Below, in pieces: positions 26,837 to 35,977 of a stretch of DNA of 64,000 nt (its first letter is position 1; each line of letters begins with the position of its first letter). Under the pieces are notes generated by a model. The model saw only the letters and a program-made list of their open reading frames with translations, ran no database searches and was not told the origin of the DNA. This DNA is from Chryseobacterium indologenes (GTDB lineage Bacteria; Bacteroidota; Bacteroidia; Flavobacteriales; Weeksellaceae): NCBI GenBank assembly GCA_002439165.1, contig DJTE01000046.1, positions 75,623-139,622 of the forward strand, given 5' to 3'. A program made the translations under genes and the position numbers.

Positions 26837-27203
26837 TATTATCCACGGGTTGTCCAAATTGTAAGATATAACCGTTATTATCATAGATTGCAAATTCTCT
26901 CATTTCCCATTCGAAAGTTTCTATTTCATAACAGATCTTTGCTTTGGTTTTAAGGTCTTCCCAAAGTTCATCCACCTGATCTACATTGAAATAAAATGAG
27001 CCTGAAAAGCCTATCTTTTCAGACTTTTCATGTTCATTAGGCTGTGAAAGCATGATCTGCACTTCATCTTTCCGAAGCGAAGCCCAGTTCCAGTCACCAT
27101 TTCTTCCCAACAGTGTAAATCCCAGGACCTGTGTATAAAAGCCTATGGTATCATCCATATTTTCCGTCCATAATATCGGGCGGACTGCTGTAAATTTTGT
27201 CAT
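26820..27203 (-). CDS. VOC-family (glyoxalase/bleomycin-resistance-like) protein
   Basis: 127 residues, cytoplasmic. Paired beta-alpha-beta-beta-beta modules: an N-terminal VRPILWTENMDDTIGFYTQ with VLGFTLLGRN and a C-terminal EMREFAIYDNNGYILQFGQP, the latter with the Glu-type metal ligand position occupied by Gln (LQFG). That change, and the absence of other ligands I can assign, leaves enzyme or binding role open. The start overlaps the GNAT stop by 4 nt, so the three-gene group SRPBCC-GNAT-VOC is one operon. Confidence 0.82.
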   Translation of the reverse strand: MTKFTAVRPILWTENMDDTIGFYTQVLGFTLLGRNGDWNWASLRKDEVQIMLSQPNEHEKSEKIGFSGSFYFNVDQVDELWEDLKTKAKICYEIETFEWEMREFAIYDNNGYILQFGQPVDNIGNTE

Positions 27204-27709
27204 TTTTTTAAAGTTTCAAAGGTGTTTTTATTGATTTTCATATTGACAGAGAGCCAGGTCTCACCGTCTATACTTACTGTACTCTTCACTTCCGGATCTG
27301 TTTCAAAGCCTACTTTTTTATAGCATTCAATCGCTCCGGCATTCCAGTCGTAAACATTAAGTTCTGCAGTCTCACGATTAAAATGGCTGAATCCGTATTC
27401 CAGCAGATTTTCTACCGTCTTTCTTCCGTAGCCCTTTCCTCTGTTGTTTTCATCCCAGATCAATATTCTGCCAAGCAGAAAAGTTTTTTCTTTCAGAAAG
27501 ATCTGTGCATGGCCAATTATAGTTCCAATAGATTTATCTTCAATACTGAACATGAATCTGTTTTCATTTTCAAGATCACCTTTCAGCTGTTCTTCCGTCA
27601 ATGGAAAATGATAGGCAGGACCTGCAAACTGAAGGAGCATTCTCTGATCTTTGATGTTAGCAATCAGTTCTGAGATATTCTCATCTTTAAAAGGAAGTAA
27701 TTCAATCAT
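27200..27709 (-). CDS. GNAT-family N-acetyltransferase
   Basis: 169 residues. Acetyl-CoA-binding motif A is seen as LLGRILIWDENNRGKGYGR followed by KTVENLLEYGF, with the R-G-K-G-Y-G pyrophosphate loop near 111-116; motif B follows in NVYDWNAGAIECYKKVGF. RimJ/RimL-like arrangement; acceptor unknown. It lies 1 nt after the SRPBCC gene and overlaps the VOC gene by 4 nt, so translation is likely coupled. Confidence 0.88.
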   Translation of the reverse strand: MIELLPFKDENISELIANIKDQRMLLQFAGPAYHFPLTEEQLKGDLENENRFMFSIEDKSIGTIIGHAQIFLKEKTFLLGRILIWDENNRGKGYGRKTVENLLEYGFSHFNRETAELNVYDWNAGAIECYKKVGFETDPEVKSTVSIDGETWLSVNMKINKNTFETLKK

Positions 27710-27710
27710 T

Positions 27711-28139
27711 TTATTTATTTTCCATGTATAATTTTAAACTCTGTCCGATAATGGCATTCCAGCCCTGAATAAAATTTTCACGGGAAAAACCTTCTCCAAG
27801 ATCATTAAAATTCTCAATATTTTCATGGGTAAGCGTTACCAGTGTCTCCTCTTCTTTTGGCTGAAGATCCCAGATCACTGTTGTTTCGGCTTCTGAAAAG
27901 TCAGGATACAACCAGGTATGTTTTAAACGCTGTTCAGGGATCAATTCTAAAATCCGGCCGCGGTGGTGGTATTTTTTTTCATCTCCGGGTTCAAAGAAGT
28001 TAAATTCTTTTCCAGCTTCCGGTTCAAAATCCTGAATATCGAAATACCAGTTTTTCATTTCCTCTTTATCGGTCAATGCTTTCCATATTTTTTGTACCGG
28101 AACCTTGATGGTGTGCTGAACAATGATAGGTATATCCAT
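27711..28139 (-). CDS. SRPBCC/AHSA1-like START-fold protein
   Basis: 142 residues. AHSA1-type ligand-binding fold, seen from VPVQKIWKALTDKEEMKNWY near 13-32, FNFFEPGD, LKHTWLYPDFSEAETTVIWDL and the C-terminal helix GWNAIIGQSLKLYME. Such small proteins bind hydrophobic ligands or are orphan accessory proteins; no catalytic residues are recognised. First gene of the SRPBCC-GNAT-VOC operon. Confidence 0.87.
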   Translation of the reverse strand: MDIPIIVQHTIKVPVQKIWKALTDKEEMKNWYFDIQDFEPEAGKEFNFFEPGDEKKYHHRGRILELIPEQRLKHTWLYPDFSEAETTVIWDLQPKEEETLVTLTHENIENFNDLGEGFSRENFIQGWNAIIGQSLKLYMENK

Positions 28140-28190
28140 AAATAAAACTCAAAAAGATTTTTATATAAAATTACATATTAAAACGGCAAA

Positions 28191-28227
28191 AGCCGCAAAA
28201 GTTTATTTTAAATATTCTTTTACGGCT
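28191..28227 (-). terminator. Hairpin terminator of the antiporter gene
   Basis: GCCGcAAAAG (28192-28201) pairs with CTTTTaCGGC (28217-28226), 9 pairs with one mismatch; on the minus strand TTTTGCCGTTTT follows. It lies about 30 bases after the antiporter stop. Confidence 0.55.
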
Positions 28228-28253
28228 TCTGTTGGCTATTTAAATCTCTTTTA

Positions 28254-29864
28254 TCAGTGAGCAAACCCTGTAATCTTTGCTTCATCGAAATCCAGCTGCA
28301 TCTCAATGGTCCTCATCACATGATCATCAAATATCTTTTCTTTTTTCATCCGGTGAAGTTCATTTCTCTGTGCCTGAATGATCTGGCGGAGAACGTCTTT
28401 ATTTTCATTAATTGCCGTTACATAATCTCCTGTGGAAGCCATACACTGAGCTTTGTCTGCCATCAGCATCATTTCGTTTTCCAGCTTATGTTTCTGGTGG
28501 CGTACCAGGCTGTTTCGTTCTGCCAGTTCAGAAAAATCATTTTCTAATTTGTGCATGGCTGTTTCTTTCAGCTTACGCATCAGAATTACTTCCTGCTTTT
28601 CTTCCGGCAGTTCGCTTCCTGCATCCTGAATGTTCAGGAATTTCAGGATTGGAGTCAGAAGCAATCCCTGTCCTACCAGGGTAATGAGGATAATAACAAA
28701 TGTTACAAATAAGATAATATTACGGTGCGGAAAAGCTTCTCCGTTTGGTAAAAATGCAGGAATAGACAATGCGGCAGCCAGGGATACCACTCCCCTCATT
28801 GCAGCAAAACTGATGATAAAAGGTTCTCTCCAGTCGGGTTTGGGAACTTTAAGCCTTAATTCCTTTGAACAGACTCGTGGAAAATACATCAGGGCATAGC
28901 TGTACAGGATTCTGGTCAGAATAATAGCCCCGCCGATCACAATACTGTAAATGATCCCTTCTGTAATGGTATAGTCTTTCATTCCGGCCACCACAACAGG
29001 AAGTTCAAGCCCGATAAGAATGAAAATAATCGTATTCATTACAAATATGAGTACACTCCACACATTTCCGGACTGTATCCTGGAGGTATGGCTCAAATAA
29101 CAGTGTGAATTATATGACATCAGCAGGCCTCCGGCCACTACTGAAAGCACTCCGGAAAAATGAAAATGCTCTGCACCCACATACATGATGTAAGGAACGA
29201 TAAGGGTAATCACGGTATCTATATTGGAGTTGGAAGGGATCAACCTTAGCAGTGCCCCGAATAACAATCCTGTTCCTACGCCAACCGCTACTCCTCCTAT
29301 GGCCATCGTAAAGAAATCCTGAACGGCATCCCTCCAGATAAACTGTCCTGAAATAACCGCTGCCAGCGCAAATTTAAATACAATTAAACTGGATGCATCA
29401 TTGATCAGACTTTCTCCTTCCAGAATGTTGGTAATCTTTTTAGGAATCTTCATGTGTTTCAGAACAGAAGTAGCCGCTACCGCGTCAGGCGGAGAGTTTA
29501 CTCCTCCCAACAGAAATCCCATTGCTACGGTAAGTCCGGGAATAATGGAAGATGAAAGATAGGCCACTACAATCGAGGTTAAAAACACCAGTCCGAAAGC
29601 CATTGAAAAGATCTGCTTCCTCCATTTGTGGAAATCCTGCCAGGAGGTAAACCAGGCCGCTTCAAATAAAATGGGCGGTAAAAAGATAAGGAATACAAGA
29701 TCCGGCTCTATTTCTATATGAGGCATCCCGGGAATCAGGCTTATCAGTAATCCGGCAATTACCAGAAAAATGGGATAAGCCACCTTCAGTTTCTGCCCTA
29801 TCATCACTAATATCATTACAGACAGAAGTACTGCAATGGATATGATAACATAACTGTGAATCAT
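28254..29864 (-). CDS. CPA1-family Na+/H+ antiporter
   Basis: 536 residues: about twelve membrane helices (to ~405) and a charged cytoplasmic tail with coiled-coil potential. CPA1 marks: FLPPILFEAAWF at 61-72, the discontinuous-helix D127 in GGVNSPPDAVA, and EGESLINDASSL at 149-160 with the ion-binding N155-D156. A conserved basic residue follows in FAAMRGVVSLAAAL near 353. Exchanges cytoplasmic Na+ or K+ for protons at the inner membrane. The tail (405-536) resembles that of soluble-domain-bearing YjcE-like antiporters. It follows the bestrophin gene by 72 nt, a linkage that suggests joint ion control but is not proven. Confidence 0.92.
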   Translation of the reverse strand: MIHSYVIISIAVLLSVMILVMIGQKLKVAYPIFLVIAGLLISLIPGMPHIEIEPDLVFLIFLPPILFEAAWFTSWQDFHKWRKQIFSMAFGLVFLTSIVVAYLSSSIIPGLTVAMGFLLGGVNSPPDAVAATSVLKHMKIPKKITNILEGESLINDASSLIVFKFALAAVISGQFIWRDAVQDFFTMAIGGVAVGVGTGLLFGALLRLIPSNSNIDTVITLIVPYIMYVGAEHFHFSGVLSVVAGGLLMSYNSHCYLSHTSRIQSGNVWSVLIFVMNTIIFILIGLELPVVVAGMKDYTITEGIIYSIVIGGAIILTRILYSYALMYFPRVCSKELRLKVPKPDWREPFIISFAAMRGVVSLAAALSIPAFLPNGEAFPHRNIILFVTFVIILITLVGQGLLLTPILKFLNIQDAGSELPEEKQEVILMRKLKETAMHKLENDFSELAERNSLVRHQKHKLENEMMLMADKAQCMASTGDYVTAINENKDVLRQIIQAQRNELHRMKKEKIFDDHVMRTIEMQLDFDEAKITGFAH

Positions 29865-29936
29865 CTTGAGTTAGTTTTTTTGAGTTGTTTTTTTGAGTTA
29901 AACTGTGAGGTATATGGAGTTTTCAACCTCCACAAT

Positions 29937-30941
29937 CTACATCACAATATTGTTCATGGGAGTGATTGCCGGCGGAAGGCTGCTTTCATCCAGCATATCT
30001 CTCATATCTATTTCAATGGTACGGCTGATCTGGGTGATCGGCACATCATTCGGGCTCCCTTCAAAAGGGTTAACAGAAGCTTCTCCCACACTGTCTAAGG
30101 TATGAAAACACCATGTCACCAGTAATGAGAACGGAATATTGAACCATAAGGTCCAGCCTTCCAGCGCTGTTCCGTCGCCCAGTTTATCAAGTTCTTTCAG
30201 CAATCCGAAAGGCACGAAAAGAATGAACAGCAGCAAAAGATAGGTGGTAATAGAGGAAAAGTTCCTCGGATACGGAAAGTTTTTGATTCTTTCTGCTTTT
30301 CCCTGATCATCGGTAAATTTCACCAACTGCTGAGTGATCTGTGTCCACTGGAAATCATTGATCTCACCTCTCGCATATGCTTCTGAAAGTTCTCTGCTCT
30401 GAGCTGCCATCAACTGGGTAGCCCTGTTTTTCTTGCTTAAAATATACCGGAGTTCGTCTTCGGTAAGGTATTTTTTCAGTTCATCTTCCAGTTTTAAAGT
30501 TCTTTCCGGAACTTCGTACTTTTTAGCATATTCATCAAACTGCGCAGTTCCCATATTCTCCCAGGCCCGGGGTTCCCGGAGCTGAAAACGGAGTGCCGTA
30601 AGCCAGGCATAATGACGGAGAAACATTTCTTTTACTTTTTCCGGATTTTGGGGTGTAAGCGCGTCTCTTAAAATATACCCGAAGCTTCTGCTGTCGTTGA
30701 TGACAGATCCGTAAATCTGTCTGGCTTCCCATAGTCTGCTGTAACTGGCATTATTTTTAAATCCTACGATGAACGCGACTGCGGTTCCCATAATCGCGAT
30801 CGGCTGCCACGGTACTGAAAGAAACTTCCAGCCCAGAAAGTATAATACCGTAGGGATGGCCGACAGTACAGTTAAAGCATAGATACTGTGCCTGGTCCAT
30901 TTCGCGAATTCCCGGGCTCCAAATCTTTTCCCTGAGTGCAT
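29937..30941 (-). CDS. Bestrophin-family anion channel
   Basis: 334 residues. Bacterial bestrophin (UPF0187), a pentameric inner-membrane channel. Recognised by four membrane helices and the family stretch GFKNNASYSRLWEARQIYGS followed by VINDSRSFG, corresponding to the FRTNxAYDRWWEGRxxWGxxVNxSR consensus, and by the late ETIG-like segment VNPFEGSPNDVPITQISRTI with the Pro-Phe acidic cluster that binds Ca2+ in animal homologues. Length is normal. It is upstream of the antiporter on the same strand. Selectivity in prokaryotic bestrophins varies (one studied example prefers cations), so the ion is left open. Confidence 0.9.
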   Translation of the reverse strand: MHSGKRFGAREFAKWTRHSIYALTVLSAIPTVLYFLGWKFLSVPWQPIAIMGTAVAFIVGFKNNASYSRLWEARQIYGSVINDSRSFGYILRDALTPQNPEKVKEMFLRHYAWLTALRFQLREPRAWENMGTAQFDEYAKKYEVPERTLKLEDELKKYLTEDELRYILSKKNRATQLMAAQSRELSEAYARGEINDFQWTQITQQLVKFTDDQGKAERIKNFPYPRNFSSITTYLLLLFILFVPFGLLKELDKLGDGTALEGWTLWFNIPFSLLVTWCFHTLDSVGEASVNPFEGSPNDVPITQISRTIEIDMRDMLDESSLPPAITPMNNIVM

Positions 30942-31025
30942 ATGTGTTTATTTTATTTATATTTCTGTTTATAATTAACCAACAGTTTTCTCTTCATCAG
31001 GCACCTTCAGGAATCACTGCCGGTA

Positions 31026-31703
31026 TTAGTTTTTGGTAAAAGGGATATTATTATAAAACCCGATCTGAATCTGTCCGCGGTTTCTGTTTTCCTGGATCTG
31101 ATTCATGTATCCGGCCTCAATCCTCATATTTTTATTGATCACATATCCCAATGCTCCATATACCCTGTTCCTGTCGAACACAGGACTGTCCAAATGCAGG
31201 AAAATCTCATTATAAACGGACGCATACAGAGATTTCGGCAGCATTTCTTTTTGAGTGATAGGAATATTCAATCCAAGCATATACCGGAATCTCATTCTGA
31301 AATCGCTTTCCAGGAAGCGTTCCTCCAGACGGTAACGGTGCTGCAGGTTGAAACGTCCGAACTTCTGTTTGGTGATATACTGCTGGAATATCCTGTGCTC
31401 AATATTTTCTTTCTTTTCACCGTTTACATAAGGCCGGCTTAAAATAAATCCGTATCCCAACAATAGATTGTTATTATTCTCGGTAAGGTCATACCCCACT
31501 CCGGTACGGATCAACAGCTGTTCAAGATCTCCCACGGCATCAAAGTTCCGGTACTGTATTTCGTTATGCAAATTCAGTTTTTTACTGATCTTATTATTTC
31601 CGAAATACATATACCATGCTCCCAGATCGTTCTTCTGTGCCCATGCACTTACTGATCCCAGACTTAATACTGTTAATGCCAGCTTCGTAAAAACCTTTCT
31701 CAT
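31026..31703 (-). CDS. DUF2490 outer-membrane beta-barrel protein
   Basis: 225 residues from ATG at 31703; three extra codons upstream are possible but MRKVFTKLALTVLSLGSVSA gives a proper signal peptide ending AWAQ. DUF2490 features: DLGAWYMYFGNNKISKKLNL, FDAVGDLEQLLIRTGVGYDL, FGRFNLQHRYRLEERFLE and a C-terminal RGQIQIGFYNNI, alternating strands of a predicted barrel of about ten to twelve strands. No assigned function; common in Flavobacteriia. It stands between the bestrophin and DUF1398 genes, probably as its own unit. Confidence 0.85.
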   Translation of the reverse strand: MRKVFTKLALTVLSLGSVSAWAQKNDLGAWYMYFGNNKISKKLNLHNEIQYRNFDAVGDLEQLLIRTGVGYDLTENNNNLLLGYGFILSRPYVNGEKKENIEHRIFQQYITKQKFGRFNLQHRYRLEERFLESDFRMRFRYMLGLNIPITQKEMLPKSLYASVYNEIFLHLDSPVFDRNRVYGALGYVINKNMRIEAGYMNQIQENRNRGQIQIGFYNNIPFTKN

Positions 31704-31844
31704 AAATATCAATTACTATTATCTATCGCGTTAAACAAATTTAATATTTTAAATCAATAATAACAAATGATATTTACAGCGGGAATCCGGCCATTACTTT
31801 AAGCAGGAAATTCACCTATAAACCCTGATGAAAAGAGATTTTGA

Positions 31845-32246
31845 CTAATCTTTACCCGGAATATGTTCCAACAGGATATCATTTCCTTCCTGGTCAAAAT
31901 AGGTACAGGTCATAGCATCAAGATCCATTTTCCAGCCCTCAACGCCATTTTCTGCGCAGTCGTTACAGAAAGTTGTATAATCTGTTCCACCCTGCTGGTG
32001 AAGTTTTAATCTCTGAATAAATTTTTCAAGCTTTACGGTTGCTGAGATGTTTCTTACATCATCATCTTTTCCTCTTGCCGTTGCCAATTGGTCGTCTTTA
32101 TCAAAATAATCGGTATTTCCGTCGGAAACATAGGCCGTATACCGGGAAACGCCTAATTCTTTCAATGCCTGGATATATTTTGGAAAACCGGCACCGCTTT
32201 TTACTTTCCGGTGCTCTGCTTTAATATCATCAATGGTAAATTTCAT
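31845..32246 (-). CDS. DUF1398 family protein
   Basis: 133 residues, cytoplasmic. DUF1398 (PF07166) features: FTIDDIKAEHRKVKSGAGFP, YIQALKELGVSRYTAYVSDG and the late HQQGGTDYTTFCNDCAENGV then EGWKMDLDAMTCTYFDQEG. The family occurs as a phage-linked or stress-linked small protein in enterobacteria and lacks known activity. Single-gene unit here. Confidence 0.82.
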   Translation of the reverse strand: MKFTIDDIKAEHRKVKSGAGFPKYIQALKELGVSRYTAYVSDGNTDYFDKDDQLATARGKDDDVRNISATVKLEKFIQRLKLHQQGGTDYTTFCNDCAENGVEGWKMDLDAMTCTYFDQEGNDILLEHIPGKD

Positions 32247-32336
32247 CTTTATGGTTTAAGGTTTAATATATAGTCTTCCTAAAAAAACTGTTATCAAATT
32301 TAAAAATTTCCGGGATGCAAATGTATGATAAAATAA

Positions 32337-32363
32337 AAACCGACAGAGGGTCTGCCGGTTTAT
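32337..32363 (-). terminator. Intrinsic terminator of the VOC (PhnB-like) gene
   Basis: AAACCGaCAGA and TCTGcCGGTTT pair over 10 bp around GGG with one mismatch; on the minus strand the stem is followed by TTTTTATTTT. It lies about 35 bases after the stop codon. Confidence 0.75.
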
Positions 32364-32396
32364 TTTTAACTATATTTTTAATACAAAATATTTATA

Positions 32397-32846
32397 TTAC
32401 GGATGTTGCTGCATTTTTGCAGGATCGTCGTAGTTCACCATCCATCCGATTCCGAACTTATCGGTGAACATTCCGAAATAAGCTCCCCAGAAAGTATCTG
32501 CCATTGGCATAGTGACCTGTCCGCCTGCAGAAAGACCTGCAAATAATTGGTCTGCTTCTTCTCTGGATTCTGCATTTACAGAAATGGAAAAGTTATTTCC
32601 GGGCTTAAAATCAGAGGCCCATTCACCTCCCGTATCACTTCCCATTAAAACAGTTTCTTTGGAAATGGGAAGGGAAACATGCATAATTCTGTCTCTGTCT
32701 CCTTCGGGAGTTTCTTTACCGTCCATTGGAGGCATTTCTCCGAAAGTTCCGATGTAGGGATATTCGCCACCGAATACTGATTTGTAGAAATCAAAGGCTT
32801 CTCTGCAGTTGCCGTTGAAAGTAAGATAGACGTTTACTGTTGCCAT
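32397..32846 (-). CDS. PhnB-like VOC-family protein
   Basis: 149 residues. PhnB/3-demethylubiquinone-like VOC group: VNVYLTFNGNCREAFDFYKS near 4-23, FGGEYPYIGTFGEMPP, MHVSLPISKETVLMGSD and AYFGMFTDKFGIGWMVNYDD at the end. Usually called a glyoxalase-like protein; no substrate is established for the group. It is 57 nt after another VOC gene of a different subfamily. Confidence 0.87.
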   Translation of the reverse strand: MATVNVYLTFNGNCREAFDFYKSVFGGEYPYIGTFGEMPPMDGKETPEGDRDRIMHVSLPISKETVLMGSDTGGEWASDFKPGNNFSISVNAESREEADQLFAGLSAGGQVTMPMADTFWGAYFGMFTDKFGIGWMVNYDDPAKMQQHP

Positions 32847-32903
32847 GATTGTTTTTTATAAGTTAAGTTTTTTTAGTTTAAAGATCAACTGACCGCTGCT
32901 GAA

Positions 32904-33275
32904 TTATCTGTGCTGATCTATCAGGATCATATTTCCGTCCGGATCTTTAAGGAAGATATGTTCCGGACCTGAAGTGGTTTCATCCGCCGATTTATCGAGT
33001 TCAACTCCGTTTTTCTTCAGATGCTTCTGAATTTCCCGGACATCATCAAAAGATTCCAGATTCTGTGCGTTTTCGTCCCATCCGGGATTGAAGGTAAGCA
33101 TATTACCGTCGAACATGGCCTGAAACAGACCAATCAGCGTGCTTCCGTTTTTCATGATCAGATAATTCTGATCCATACTTCCGCCCAGGGCAGAGAATCC
33201 CAGCTTTTCATAAAAATCTCTGGATTTCTGAAGATCTTTTACGCTTAAGCTGAGTGAAAATACTCCTAATCTCAT
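32904..33275 (-). CDS. VOC-family protein, glyoxalase-like
   Basis: 123 residues from the ATG at 33275. A longer frame reaches 33413, but its upstream 46 codons lie inside the neighbouring membrane-protein gene in another frame and have no family match, while MRLGVFSLSLSVKDLQKSRD begins exactly where VOC domains begin. The protein ends GPEHIFLKDPDGNMILIDQ, the typical second half with a conserved Asp-Pro-Asp-Gly-Asn turn. The start overlaps the upstream gene's stop by 4 nt (ATGA), which supports this start and coupling. Confidence 0.87.
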   Translation of the reverse strand: MRLGVFSLSLSVKDLQKSRDFYEKLGFSALGGSMDQNYLIMKNGSTLIGLFQAMFDGNMLTFNPGWDENAQNLESFDDVREIQKHLKKNGVELDKSADETTSGPEHIFLKDPDGNMILIDQHR

Positions 33276-33676
33276 ATTTTTTTTGTTTTTAAAGCGGCTG
33301 AACTTCCCACCCATGTAAGTCCCCAGACTGCGATTCCCAGGATCCAGAACCAGGCAGGTGTAGGCAGTGACATCATCATGTAAATGGTGATCATCAGGAA
33401 AATAATACCACAAACGACGGCGGATGTATGTTTTCCGTTATCTGCAATTTTTGAAGCGGTATATCCGGAAACAAAAGCGGCCAACGCGTAAGCCAGTATA
33501 ACGAAAAACAAAGCCATAAATGGAGCGGACGCCACATATTCTTTCATGGCTTCCATATCATTGGCATTTGCTGCGCCAGGTCTTGGGTAGAGCATATGCC
33601 CTATTTTTTCCACGACGGTTATGCAGATGATGCCCACAATGAGTCCTCCGGGCACTGCCAATATTCTTCTTATCAT
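33272..33676 (-). CDS. Small four-helix inner-membrane protein
   Basis: 134 residues with four predicted membrane helices: about 5-23 (ILAVPGGLIVGIICITVV), 52-74 (APFMALFFVILAYALAAFVS), 86-104 (VVCGIIFLMITIYMMM) and 109-127 (WFWILGIAVWGLTWVG). No recognised family or charged functional residue inside the helices. It is sandwiched in an operon: 2 nt after the secreted-protein gene and overlapping the VOC gene by 4 nt. Confidence 0.75.
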   Translation of the reverse strand: MIRRILAVPGGLIVGIICITVVEKIGHMLYPRPGAANANDMEAMKEYVASAPFMALFFVILAYALAAFVSGYTASKIADNGKHTSAVVCGIIFLMITIYMMMSLPTPAWFWILGIAVWGLTWVGSSAALKTKKI

Positions 33677-33678
33677 AA

Positions 33679-34149
33679 CTATTGGTTTTTTAAGCGGGTT
33701 TTAAAGTCCAGCGTTTCATCATAGCTTTTCCAGTCTCCGGTGAGTTCTATGTCCTGATCTTCAATTTTCTCGGTTTTCTTATTCCACTTGAAGGTATAGG
33801 TGAACTTTCCTTTGAAAAGTCCGGAGTGCTTTCCTTTATTTTCTTCTGCCAGCTCATATTCTCCAAAGACAATTCCCTTTGTTTTGGTATCTCTGTATCT
33901 GGTGATAATGAATTTTCCTTCAAACTTTGCATAGTTACCGTCTACAAGTGAATAGCCGGAAACAAAGTATTCCTGATCATTTTTTTTATTCTGTTCAGAA
34001 ATATTGATCTTCAGCTTTAATCCCTCTCCTTTATCACCGATGGTTCCGGTGTAGGGTTTACTGCTGTTGAGCCAGACATTTGAGATATCCGGCATTTGCG
34101 CCCATGCAAAATTACAGGCAAGGATGAGGAGGTATAAAAGTTTTTTCAT
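33679..34149 (-). CDS. Exported beta-rich protein of unknown function
   Basis: 156 residues with signal peptide MKKLLYLLILACNFAWAQ. The mature part is beta-rich and Lys-rich (GLKLKINISEQNKKNDQEYF, YAKFEGKFIITRYRDTKTKG, GKFTYTFKWNKKTEKIEDQD) and looks like a small lipocalin-type or barrel-like domain, but I cannot name the family. Lies 13 nt after the DUF1569 gene and 2 nt before the membrane protein gene, so it belongs to one operon with both. Confidence 0.7.
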   Translation of the reverse strand: MKKLLYLLILACNFAWAQMPDISNVWLNSSKPYTGTIGDKGEGLKLKINISEQNKKNDQEYFVSGYSLVDGNYAKFEGKFIITRYRDTKTKGIVFGEYELAEENKGKHSGLFKGKFTYTFKWNKKTEKIEDQDIELTGDWKSYDETLDFKTRLKNQ

Positions 34150-34162
34150 AGATGTGCAGGGT

Positions 34163-34618
34163 TTAAACTCCGAACTGGGAAAGATGATGGTTCAGATGCT
34201 TGGCAAACATATTGTTCCATTCCTGAGAAGTCAATTTTCCAAAAGAAAAAGATTCCTTGCCATCAAAAGCATCAGGACCCAGCTGTTGTGTTTTCTGAAT
34301 AAATCCGATCAGCCTTTTCTTTTCTTCTTCAAAATTTTTTCTTCCGGAGATCAGAAACTGCGGAGCCGTAGGGGAATCTCTCGGGTATGCCTTCTCTCCT
34401 ACCACTTTAGGTTTTACAAAGGTCTTCAGGATAAATTTGGCAATAGCTCCCGGCTTTTTATGTTTTTCAGGTTCGTATACCATTTCATAGGATATGCTGC
34501 AGTGCGCCAGCATCTGATCTACTGTCATTTTCCCCCATAAACCGTGGGTATCCTCAACCAATCTGTTTATTCTATCTATATAGTTCTGAGCATCTTTTGC
34601 ATCAAATACATTTTCCAT
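34163..34618 (-). CDS. DUF1569/DinB-superfamily protein
   Basis: 151 residues from ATG at 34618; a frame nine codons longer exists but MENVFDAKDAQNYIDRINRL starts the domain. Four-helix DinB-like fold with metal-ligand-type histidines: H in KMTVDQMLAHCSISYEM and the C-terminal FAKHLNHHLSQFGV. DUF1569 members are thought to be related to metal-dependent thiol transferases, with no specific role known. First gene of a probable four-gene operon running to the VOC gene at 32904. Confidence 0.83.
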   Translation of the reverse strand: MENVFDAKDAQNYIDRINRLVEDTHGLWGKMTVDQMLAHCSISYEMVYEPEKHKKPGAIAKFILKTFVKPKVVGEKAYPRDSPTAPQFLISGRKNFEEEKKRLIGFIQKTQQLGPDAFDGKESFSFGKLTSQEWNNMFAKHLNHHLSQFGV

Positions 34619-34794
34619 AGTTTTGTCTAAATTATCTGAAAGCAAATATATCAGTTTTTTCTTTTGATTGGATAGGGTAATAAAAAGTTGTCGATTGTTT
34701 TTAACTGAAAATTAACTGCTGAAAATCACTAACGGCTTTAAATATTTAAACAGAACAGGCTGTCAACAGAAAACTGATGTATAAGACTTAATTT

Positions 34795-35976
34795 CTACTC
34801 TTCTGTCTGCTGCGGGGCGGCCTTTCTAAAAATAAACCATAGTTTGATCTTCAAAGCAATCCAGCCTATAACAGCATATACGGCAAGAAGAATGCTCAGA
34901 TGCTTTAAGTAAGGATAAGTGAGTTCCACAGAGCCTTTCTGTATCAGCAGGATCTTAAAAGCCTGAAGAAAAGGGGTAAGCGGGATAATATTCGCAATAA
35001 ACTGTACAAAAGCGGGCATCGCACTCAACGGCCAGGTAAATCCACTGATAATAAATGCGGGTGAAGCAATTACCATCAGGATCTGTGTAGCTTTCAGCGC
35101 ATCGGGAATCAGGATACTGATAAACACACCCAAAAAGGAAACAGAGCCTACAAAAACAGCTGTCAGAAGAATAAAACTGAGTATTCCTTCCGGCATCGGA
35201 ACGCGGAATATCATGTGCATAAAGTAATAAATCCCGACAATAAGAATGGAAAATATCCAGATTGGAATCACTTTAATCAGCATGGTCGGGAAAGCCCATT
35301 TTTTCATTTTAAGGTATTCTTTTACAAAAGAACCTCTTTCAAACTCGGCAGCAAAGCTTACTGCCATTGCAAGGAGGATCACCTGCTGCAGAACAACTGC
35401 CAGCATAGCGGGCCACATGAAAATAAGGTAGTTTCCGGTGGTATTGAAAAGGGTGATATAATTGGCTTTGAAAGGTTCGTACTGGGTGGCTGCTCTGGTG
35501 GCAGGCATTCCGGCTTTCTGTAAAGCTTTTATGGATGCTCCCGCCGAGAATGTTCCTATGGTAAGCTGTAATGCTTTGGAAGCAAAGTTTGCGGTAAGAA
35601 CATTTCCGGTATTGATGTATACATTGAGTTCAGGATACTTTTTCTGAAGCATATCCGCTTCGAATCTGGAAGGAATAACGACCACAGCAGCGGCTTCGTG
35701 CCGGATCACTTCGTCTTTCATGCTCAGAGGTTCCTGAACGTACCTGATGATTTTTATGCTTTTATTGTCATCCAGCATATCGGTTAACTGGCTTGACAGA
35801 GGGGTATTATCTCTATCGATGACCAATACGGGTGTATTTTCAACTTTTCCGCTTTTGTAGACGAATCCTAACAGGGTGGCATAAAATACCGGGGCCAGAA
35901 AAAATACGGTCCTTAAGGTAGAATTACCTATAAAAAGCCTGAATTCACGTTTTAAAAGCCGGAAAAATTCTTTCAT
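34795..35976 (-). CDS. ABC-2-type transporter permease
   Basis: 393 residues. One N-terminal membrane helix (about 21-42), a large extracytoplasmic domain (about 45-180, with VLVIDRDNTPLSSQLTDMLD and IRHEAAAVVVIPSRFEADML), then five C-terminal helices (about 190-380): the layout of YhhJ/YbhS/YhgE-type ABC-2 permeases. It starts 1 nt after the HlyD-family gene. No ATP-binding subunit is encoded nearby, so the ATPase must come from elsewhere or the system works with an unlinked partner. Exported substrate unknown (drugs, lipids or polysaccharide-related compounds are usual). Confidence 0.88.
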   Translation of the reverse strand: MKEFFRLLKREFRLFIGNSTLRTVFFLAPVFYATLLGFVYKSGKVENTPVLVIDRDNTPLSSQLTDMLDDNKSIKIIRYVQEPLSMKDEVIRHEAAAVVVIPSRFEADMLQKKYPELNVYINTGNVLTANFASKALQLTIGTFSAGASIKALQKAGMPATRAATQYEPFKANYITLFNTTGNYLIFMWPAMLAVVLQQVILLAMAVSFAAEFERGSFVKEYLKMKKWAFPTMLIKVIPIWIFSILIVGIYYFMHMIFRVPMPEGILSFILLTAVFVGSVSFLGVFISILIPDALKATQILMVIASPAFIISGFTWPLSAMPAFVQFIANIIPLTPFLQAFKILLIQKGSVELTYPYLKHLSILLAVYAVIGWIALKIKLWFIFRKAAPQQTEE

Positions 35977-35977
35977 C

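Noticed and set aside
33276..33413. Upstream extension of the VOC gene at 32904
   Set aside because: It lies in another frame of the membrane-protein gene and does not fit the VOC fold; the ATGA overlap favours 33275.
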